64,000 bases of DNA from Francisella salimarina (lineage in GTDB: Bacteria > Pseudomonadota > Gammaproteobacteria > Francisellales > Francisellaceae). Shown here one piece after another: positions 57,616 through 64,000 of this stretch (position 1 is its first letter; each line of letters starts with the position of its first letter). The translations under genes were made by a program, and so were the position numbers. The notes under the pieces were generated by a model. That model did no database searches. It was not told the DNA's origin and saw only the letters and a program-made list of their open reading frames with translations. The DNA is taken from contig NZ_VOJA01000005.1 in assembly GCF_007923265.1 (NCBI RefSeq), positions 186,001-250,000 on the forward strand, given 5' to 3'.

Positions 57616-58845
57616 TTAGTGCTGATAAGCTTCATCCCAGTTACCTGTTAGACCTGCAACCTCATATTCTGTTACTCGGTTCTCAAAGAAGTTGGTATGA
57701 TCAGCACCATTTAAGATCCACTCTAACCAAGTAAGAGGATTTTTATCAATACTATATATTTCATTTAAACCAAGTTGATTTAAACGTCTATCTGTAATGT
57801 GACGAATATACTCTTTTACTTCATCAGCTTTTAGACCTTCGATAGTACCAATCTCATAAGCTAAATCAATAAATTTATCTTCAAGTTCAACAGCTTTGCT
57901 AGCCATTAGATATATTTCTTTTTTGAATTGATTATCAACTATATAAGGATTTTCTTGGCAGTACATTCTAAATAATGCGGCGTTACCTTCGACGTGCATT
58001 GATTCGTCACGGATTGACCACTCAACAACTTTACCCATACCTTTCATTTTACCGAAGCGTTGGAAGTTAAGTAACATTGCAAATGATGCAAATAAGGCTA
58101 CACCTTCATTAAATACTGTCTTAGCAAGACAAAGTCCTAAACCACGACGAGTACTAGGATCCGCATCCATCATAAAATCGATTTTATCGGTCATTGCTTT
58201 ATATTCTAAGAAAGCATGATACTCAGAATCTGGAAGGCCAAGAGTGTCATTCAAAAGGGCGTATGCTCTTTGATGAATACCTTCACGTGCAGCAAATGAG
58301 CCAAGCATATTTCTGACCTCATTATTCTTAAAAGCCGGAATAAATTGATCATAATAGTTTTGACCAACAGCTACATCCGATTGAGTAAATAACCTTAGAA
58401 TATTAGTAATATATTCTTTTTCAACTTTAGTAATTTTACCATTTTTCCAGTCAGTTACATCTTCTGATAAATCTATTTCGTCTTCTATCCAGTGAGCTTT
58501 TTCATGTTTGACAGTTAGGTCAACAGCCCAAGGATAGCTAAATGGCTTGTATGTCTTAGAAAAAGTTGTTAGAGAAGAACCTTTGACACGAGCAATAACT
58601 TCACCAGCTCTAGCCATTAAATTGTCGTAGCCACCAATATGTACATCGTTGACGAATATTTGTGGTACTGATTTAACATGTTCCTCAACGAGTAGGATAT
58701 TCTTATTTACTTCTGCATAGAAATTTAGTCTTTTTTCATCATCGTCAAGAGTAATTTGTGTAAAAGGAATATCATTTGCACCAAACCAGCTTTTAGCGAG
58801 GTCACAAAAAGGACAGTTCGTTTTTGTATATATTTTTACTTCCAC
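57616..58845 (-). CDS. nrdB: Ribonucleotide reductase small subunit with fused N-terminal glutaredoxin
   Basis: 409 residues. Residues 1-88 are a glutaredoxin with the C11-P-F-C14 active site, SVPQIFV cis-Pro loop and GGYDN. The rest is a class I R2 domain with all metal ligands by motif: Asp157, Glu188, His191, Glu248, Glu281 and His284. The radical Tyr is retained (Tyr195 in EGIHQRAY). The tail ends NWDEAYQH rather than the usual acidic R1-binding tail. The fusion would let the small subunit reduce the R1 active site directly. Grx-NrdB fusions have been studied in Facklamia ignava. It is the last gene of nrdA-grx-nrdB. Confidence 0.95.
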   Translation of the reverse strand: MEVKIYTKTNCPFCDLAKSWFGANDIPFTQITLDDDEKRLNFYAEVNKNILLVEEHVKSVPQIFVNDVHIGGYDNLMARAGEVIARVKGSSLTTFSKTYKPFSYPWAVDLTVKHEKAHWIEDEIDLSEDVTDWKNGKITKVEKEYITNILRLFTQSDVAVGQNYYDQFIPAFKNNEVRNMLGSFAAREGIHQRAYALLNDTLGLPDSEYHAFLEYKAMTDKIDFMMDADPSTRRGLGLCLAKTVFNEGVALFASFAMLLNFQRFGKMKGMGKVVEWSIRDESMHVEGNAALFRMYCQENPYIVDNQFKKEIYLMASKAVELEDKFIDLAYEIGTIEGLKADEVKEYIRHITDRRLNQLGLNEIYSIDKNPLTWLEWILNGADHTNFFENRVTEYEVAGLTGNWDEAYQH

Positions 58846-58854
58846 TATTATTAC

Positions 58855-59115
58855 CTATTTCTTAGCTAAGATTTCTTTCTCATTGGCTTTAAGATCTGTA
58901 AAGCCACCAACATGCTCATCATCAATGAATATTTGTGGTACAGTTGAAATCGGGAAAGCAACTTTACCACTTTGATTCATTTCTTCGTAAAATCTAAGAC
59001 GTTGAGAGTGATCATCCATTATGGTTTCTTCAAAGAATATTTCATTCTCATCAAACCATTGTTTCGCCCATACGCAAAATGGACAGCCATTTCTAGTATA
59101 TATTTTTACTTTCAT
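58855..59115 (-). CDS. Stand-alone glutaredoxin
   Basis: 86 residues, dithiol glutaredoxin with G-C-P-F-C at 10-14, TVPQIFIDDEHVGGFTDL. It is similar in layout to the domain fused to NrdB 9 bp downstream, and lies 3 bp after nrdA. Its role is probably to reduce NrdA, alone or beside the fused domain. The AAAGT-type upstream site is weak, but spacing suggests translational coupling to nrdA. Confidence 0.92.
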   Translation of the reverse strand: MKVKIYTRNGCPFCVWAKQWFDENEIFFEETIMDDHSQRLRFYEEMNQSGKVAFPISTVPQIFIDDEHVGGFTDLKANEKEILAKK

Positions 59116-59118
59116 ATT

Positions 59119-60891
59119 TTAGCCCTCACAAGCGATACATTCATTCTCAGATTGTTTTAACTCTGAGAATTCTACAAGCCTATTTTTTTCAACCTTCTTA
59201 GAAATATTTTCGGCTCTATTAGAAGTCTCTGTTCTTAAGTAATATAATCCTTTACAACCATATTTCCAAGCATTGAAGTGAACTTTATGGAGATAACCAC
59301 GAGAAGCTCCAGCTGGAAAAAATATATTAAGAGATTGACCTTGGCATAGATGGTTTTGACGTTGTCCACCTAAATATACAACCCAATCTTGATCCATTTC
59401 TATTGCTGTTTTAAATACAGCTTTAATATCATCACTCAAGAATTCTAGCTGTTGAACAGAGCCTCCATTAGTAATAATATCTGACCAAACTTCCTCAGTA
59501 TTTTTACCAACCTTTTCTAACTCTCTTTCTAAGTATTTATTCTTAGTTAAATGTGAACCAACCCTAGTTCTTGAGGTAAAAGCATTTGCTTTCCAAGGCT
59601 CGATACTTGGCGAAGTGTTTAATATAAGAGAACTATTGGCATTAGGTGCTATTGCTAATAAGTGAGCATTTCTACGACCAGTACCAGCCATATCAGGAGC
59701 TTCACCTTTTTCAGATCCTAATATTAGAGTCTCTTCTACAGCTTGCTCTTTTATACGCTTAAATATCTCTTCATTAATTTCTTTGGCTTTTTGAGATTCA
59801 AATGGAACATTATGCTTCTGTAAATATGAGTGAAAGCCCATAGCACCCAAGCCAAGACTTCTTTCACGAGAAGCACTATATCTAGCTTTAGAAATTTCAT
59901 CTCCAGCATGATCTATGAAAAACTGTAAAACATTGTCTAAAAATCTAATTAAATCTTTAATTAGAGATGTATCTTTCCATTCATCATACTTTTCTAAATT
60001 TACTGAAGAAAGACAACAAACTGCTGTACGCTTTTCATCAGTTACTAAATGAATCTCATTACATAGGTTAGAGCCTTTAATTGTTAAACCAAGCTCTTTT
60101 TGTGATTTTGGTAACGCTCTATTCGCAGTATCGATAAAGTTTAAATAAGGTTCACCAGTACGATAGCGAGTCTCTAGAATTGTTTCCCATATTTTACGAG
60201 CTTTGACTATATCTCTAACAGTTTTGTCATCAGGGTCTACAAGTTTCCAATCTGCATCGTCAGCAACTGCTTGCATAAAGTCATCAGTTAAATTAACTGC
60301 ATGGTGTAGATTTAAGCACTTTCTGTTCACATCACCTGTTGGTACACGTATACCCAAGAATTCAACTATATCTGGATGAGAAACATCCATATAAGCAGCA
60401 TAAGAGCCTTTGCGAGTTTTACCTTGTCTATAAGCAACCATATCTGCATCAACTGTGTGCATAAACGGTATCGGTCCCGGAGCTTTATTTGAAACAGCTC
60501 TTACATTTGACCAGTGTCCACCGACACCACCACCTTTTACTGACAGCCATCTAAGCTCAGATGAGTGTTCTATAAGGCCTTCTAATGAATCTGGAACATA
60601 AGATAAAAAGCAACTTATTGGCAATGATTTAACTTTTGCACCTGGAAGAGGGGCATTTGAAAGCACCGGAGATGCAAACATAAACCAACCTTTAGATGCA
60701 GCATCATATATGCGTTGCGCAAGGTTCATATCGCCAAAAGAGTATGCAACAGAAGCTCTTGCAAAAGCATATTGTGGAGAGGGTTCATTCTCTAGACAAT
60801 AGTAATTAGTAAGCAATTGTTGTGCTTGTTCTGATAGCTCATGATCCTTAGATATATCTATATGGATGCCAAGGTATTTTTCATTAGACAT
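59119..60891 (-). CDS. nrdA: Ribonucleoside-diphosphate reductase large subunit, lacking the ATP cone
   Basis: 590 residues from ATG 60891 (MSNEKYLGIH). The catalytic Cys set is visible: ISCFL, SNLCNEI (N-x-C-x-E) and TAVCCLSS, plus Tyr-Tyr in GLYYLRTE and the C-terminal CIAC. The first catalytic Cys occurs near residue 95 rather than about 225 in E. coli. The N-terminal ATP-cone activity site and preceding helical region are therefore absent, which predicts no dATP overall inhibition by the classical route. It heads the operon with grx and the grx-nrdB fusion. Confidence 0.94.
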   Translation of the reverse strand: MSNEKYLGIHIDISKDHELSEQAQQLLTNYYCLENEPSPQYAFARASVAYSFGDMNLAQRIYDAASKGWFMFASPVLSNAPLPGAKVKSLPISCFLSYVPDSLEGLIEHSSELRWLSVKGGGVGGHWSNVRAVSNKAPGPIPFMHTVDADMVAYRQGKTRKGSYAAYMDVSHPDIVEFLGIRVPTGDVNRKCLNLHHAVNLTDDFMQAVADDADWKLVDPDDKTVRDIVKARKIWETILETRYRTGEPYLNFIDTANRALPKSQKELGLTIKGSNLCNEIHLVTDEKRTAVCCLSSVNLEKYDEWKDTSLIKDLIRFLDNVLQFFIDHAGDEISKARYSASRERSLGLGAMGFHSYLQKHNVPFESQKAKEINEEIFKRIKEQAVEETLILGSEKGEAPDMAGTGRRNAHLLAIAPNANSSLILNTSPSIEPWKANAFTSRTRVGSHLTKNKYLERELEKVGKNTEEVWSDIITNGGSVQQLEFLSDDIKAVFKTAIEMDQDWVVYLGGQRQNHLCQGQSLNIFFPAGASRGYLHKVHFNAWKYGCKGLYYLRTETSNRAENISKKVEKNRLVEFSELKQSENECIACEG

Positions 60892-60953
60892 AATAAACAA
60901 AAACCCTATTTAAATTTAAAGTAATTTCAAAAATATTATATTAGTAACAAATC

Positions 60954-60970
60954 TATACTAATTTAGTATA
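60954..60970. promoter_or_regulatory. 17-bp perfect palindrome upstream of nrdA
   Basis: TATACTAA, a central T, then TTAGTATA: a perfect 8-1-8 inverted repeat, 63 bases before the nrdA ATG. It does not fit the NrdR-box consensus closely but is placed like an operator and overlaps possible -10 sequences. No regulator can be named. Confidence 0.45.
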
Positions 60971-61025
60971 ATTGATTTTTTAACTAAAGAAATTTTATCA
61001 ATTTTTTTTGATTTTAGAATACCAA

Positions 61026-61050
61026 AAAGTCAAATATTACACTTGACTTT
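61026..61050 (-). terminator. Likely intrinsic terminator downstream of mdh
   Basis: Read on the minus strand, 8-bp arms AAAGTCAA and TTGACTTT surround a 9-base loop and are followed by two further T (five T in all). It lies 60 bases past the mdh stop and before the nrdA promoter region. Confidence 0.6.
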
Positions 61051-61070
61051 GATGAATCACTTTTGAGATG

Positions 61071-61095
61071 TAGACAGTACAATGGTTACTGTCTA
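61071..61095. repeat. 9-bp stem inverted repeat just downstream of mdh
   Basis: TAGACAGTA, a 7-base loop, then TACTGTCTA, 15 bases after the mdh stop. There is no T-run, so it could be an mRNA 3'-end stabiliser or part of a two-hairpin end with the stem at 61026-61050. Confidence 0.5.
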
Positions 61096-61109
61096 GACAT
61101 GCTAGAAAA

Positions 61110-62114
<1,005 letters not shown>

Positions 62115-62218
62115 TCATAATTATAACTAATAGTTTAGCTGTTATTCAATGAAAACTTTTGTAACGATTATAGTTTATAATTATAATAGTTTTCAATTAA
62201 ACTGATTTGTCTTTTTAT

Positions 62219-62731
62219 ATGTTAAAAAAAATTATGAGTAATGTAGGCTTACTAGTGGGAATTGTAGGTCTAATAATATTTATGTTTGGTTTAGTTGAAA
62301 CAGATGTTGCTCAGAAAAATCTTATAGTTTTTTTTGCAACTTTTTTCTTATTCTTATCAGCTGTGATCCAAAAAGAGCCGTTTTTTAGTGGTTTGCAAGG
62401 TATTGCATTTGTTAGTGCCACTATGGTTTTTTTTAGTTTTTCTCAGATATATAATTTACTAGTATTCATAGTATTGGCAATTATATTCTCAATTACTTAT
62501 TTTAGTAAGTATAAAATAAATATAGCTAGAGTTTGTGCTTTTATAGGGCTTGTAGCGTTATGTTTTGGTATACTATTGAGTAGAAATGAACCTATGATTG
62601 TATGTGGTATAGTTCTGGCTATTTATGCTGTATTTTCAATTAGAGAAGGTTATACGGTGGGTTGGGTGTTCTTGATACTCAATCTGTTGTTTGCGATTGT
62701 CGCAGCTAATGCGATATTTGGTTTTATTTAA
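62219..62731 (+). CDS. Small multi-pass membrane protein, unknown function
   Basis: 170 residues from ATG 62219 (MLKKIMSNVG), six or so hydrophobic helices filling almost the whole length with very short loops and no extramembrane domain. No recognisable family. A TTG at 62207 and a second ATG at 62234 are alternatives. No good ribosome-binding site. It lies divergent to mdh and 15 bp before coq7, so probably cotranscribed with it. Confidence 0.65.
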   Translation: MLKKIMSNVGLLVGIVGLIIFMFGLVETDVAQKNLIVFFATFFLFLSAVIQKEPFFSGLQGIAFVSATMVFFSFSQIYNLLVFIVLAIIFSITYFSKYKINIARVCAFIGLVALCFGILLSRNEPMIVCGIVLAIYAVFSIREGYTVGWVFLILNLLFAIVAANAIFGFI

Positions 62732-62746
62732 GAAAGGACTTCAGTT

Positions 62747-63382
62747 ATGAGAAAATTATCTTTTTTAGATCGAATTGTTGAAGAAATTGATAGTTATGCA
62801 AGATTTACAAAGCATCCTCTTAATCCCAATAGAAAGTCTCCAGCTGGTGATATAAGAGATGGTAAGTTATCTGACGAGGATAAAAAACACGCAGCTGGAC
62901 TGATGCGAGTTGATTATACTGGAGAAATTTGTGCTCAAGGACTTTATAGAGGGCAAGCATCTGTAGCAAAATCAGTTGAAACAAAAGAGCACTTATATCA
63001 CGCAGCTGACGAAGAGTATGACCATTTAGCTTGGTGTGCGGAGCGACTAGATGAGTTAGAGGCAAAGCCTAGTTTACTAAATCCATTTTGGTACTGGGCA
63101 TCTTTTAGTATAGGAGCTACCGCTGGCTCTATTAGTGATAGTCTAAGTTATGGTTTTGTTGTGGAGACAGAAAAACAAGTTATGAAACACCTGGATTCAC
63201 ATTTAAAAAACTTACCAGTTAATGATAATCGCTCACGTGAGATACTTAAACAAATGTACCTTGATGAATCTGAGCATGCAATTGAAGCAGAGAAAGCTGG
63301 AGGCAAAAAGTTACCTAAACCTGTAAAAGCTATAATGAAGCTTCAGTCAAAAGTAATGACTACACTGGCGTATAGATTCTAA
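62747..63382 (+). CDS. coq7: 2-polyprenyl-3-methyl-6-methoxy-1,4-benzoquinone hydroxylase (Coq7)
   Basis: 211 residues, ferritin-like diiron monooxygenase for the C6-hydroxylation in ubiquinone synthesis. Iron ligands are Glu in DYTGEICAQGLY, E-x-x-H in DEEYDHLAW, Glu in FVVETEKQV, and E-x-x-H in LDESEHAIEA. The AAAGGA ribosome-binding site is good. Coq7 replaces flavin-dependent UbiF in this lineage. It overlaps the convergent transglycosylase gene by 4 bases. Confidence 0.94.
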   Translation: MRKLSFLDRIVEEIDSYARFTKHPLNPNRKSPAGDIRDGKLSDEDKKHAAGLMRVDYTGEICAQGLYRGQASVAKSVETKEHLYHAADEEYDHLAWCAERLDELEAKPSLLNPFWYWASFSIGATAGSISDSLSYGFVVETEKQVMKHLDSHLKNLPVNDNRSREILKQMYLDESEHAIEAEKAGGKKLPKPVKAIMKLQSKVMTTLAYRF

Positions 63383-63960
63383 ATTTTACAGTCTTTCAAC
63401 TGTGACTTATATAAATTAGTATAAGCTTTAACTTTATTTGCTATATTTTTATCTTCTTCGATTTTAGCCTTATTTTTGAATGTGCCAGCTTTGTAGCGCT
63501 TATATCCAGTTGCTCCAAGCATATATGCCATATATAGATTTTCGCTATCACTCATTTTAAGTTTTAGAGATTTTGAAAGTTGTGCCATATACCAGCCTAT
63601 AAACTGTACACTATCATCAAAATTATTTCTTTTAGCATTTTGCTTAACTTCTTCTTGGAAGTGTTTCCATGTACTGTTTATAGCTTGAGCATATCCATAA
63701 GCAGTTGAGTAACTGCTTTTAGCTTCGGCATCGAAACGAGATTCTTGGTATATCAGACCCATTGCAAAAGCTGGGGATAGATTATATTTATCTTGAGCTT
63801 TTTTTAGTGATAATTTCCAGTTAGGGTTTTGATCTAATATTTCACAAGCTCCCATATTTGCATCAACTTGTACATCTGAGGAGTTACTCGAGAAAAAAAC
63901 GGCAGCTGCTACAATAATTACAACAAGTAATACATATCTAAGTCTAAACTTTTTTGGCAT
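63379..63960 (-). CDS. Small membrane-anchored lytic transglycosylase (SLT/GH23 type)
   Basis: 193 residues. One N-terminal membrane anchor (about 9-25) is followed by a lysozyme-like domain. The catalytic Glu is in LIYQESRFDAEAKS, followed by the hallmark TAYGYAQAINSTW (G-Y-A-Q, with Tyr for the common L/M-x-Q). It would cleave peptidoglycan on the periplasmic side. Two Cys (GACEILD and LKDCKI) could pair. No partner genes are visible. Start ATG 63960; upstream is cut at the window edge. Confidence 0.88.
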   Translation of the reverse strand: MPKKFRLRYVLLVVIIVAAAVFFSSNSSDVQVDANMGACEILDQNPNWKLSLKKAQDKYNLSPAFAMGLIYQESRFDAEAKSSYSTAYGYAQAINSTWKHFQEEVKQNAKRNNFDDSVQFIGWYMAQLSKSLKLKMSDSENLYMAYMLGATGYKRYKAGTFKNKAKIEEDKNIANKVKAYTNLYKSQLKDCKI

Positions 63961-64000
63961 TTTCTAAATGACTTTTTAGTTATATTAATCATTAAGGGTA

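Noticed and set aside
62180-62200. A/T-rich near-symmetric stretch before the small membrane protein gene, considered as a Fur site.
   Set aside because: It lacks the GATAAT-type half-sites.

Overview
The window is a 64 kb stretch of compact, AT-rich chromosome from a gammaproteobacterium. It is most likely a Francisella species. The evidence is a low GC content by eye, a class A beta-lactamase of the FTU/FPH type, a ribonucleotide reductase small subunit with a fused glutaredoxin, the miaB-phoH-ybeY-corC-lnt and pilMNOPQ-aroKB operons, and many short exported proteins without clear relatives. I cannot fix the species from the sequence alone. I saw no rRNA, tRNA, CRISPR array, insertion sequence, prophage or attachment site, and no gene-free gap reaches 300 bases. 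This is core chromosome rather than an accessory island.

Layout. 1-5.9 kb: the 5' end of a Nif3-like gene, then ispG (isoprenoids), pgeF, an aminopeptidase P, a membrane-anchored DNA/RNA nuclease and a convergent class A beta-lactamase. 6.1-11.2 kb (minus): miaB-phoH-ybeY-corC-lnt, covering tRNA modification, 16S rRNA maturation, and cation efflux plus lipoprotein acylation. 11.3-13.4 kb: a perfect 15-bp Fur-box core upstream of an O-methyltransferase, an exported HAD acid phosphatase and tdk. 13.4-19 kb: a Sel1-repeat protein, the GTPase YlqF, tsaB, a class II glutamine amidotransferase and an aspartate aminotransferase. 19-26 kb: dsbD with a small exported companion, era, a YgfX-like membrane protein, a FAD/Fe-S D-lactate dehydrogenase-type enzyme and adk. 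26.4-32.7 kb: the type IV pilus assembly operon pilMNOPQ followed by aroK-aroB. 32.7-39.6 kb: two small unknown genes, then sdhE directly upstream of a trifunctional-length putA, and an amino-acid permease. 39.6-45.4 kb: an MFS transporter, coaBC, galM, phrB and hemH. 45.5-54.9 kb: a small exported protein, DUF2062, prmA-dusB, dinB, a secreted glycosidase-like protein, a DJ-1/PfpI protein, an 8-TM protein, the ABC-F ATPase YheS and a secreted protein with a gamma-glutamylcyclotransferase-type motif. 55-57.5 kb: a sugar-porter MFS and a serine hydrolase in one translationally coupled pair. 57.6-60.9 kb: nrdA-grx-(grx::nrdB). 61-64 kb: mdh, a small membrane protein, coq7 and a small lytic transglycosylase.

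Themes. Redox and flavin or metal cofactor biology recurs: IspG and MiaB Fe-S enzymes, DsbD, the D-LDH-type flavoprotein, SdhE/PutA, HemH and the RNR with two glutaredoxins. Convergent genes repeatedly overlap or abut at their 3' ends, leaving no room for terminators. I found no undescribed multigene defence or mobile system. The most distinctive items are the nrd locus (Grx fusion, a second Grx, an R1 lacking the ATP cone, a 17-bp palindrome upstream), the sdhE-putA pairing, the Fur-box region, and several exported proteins of unknown function.
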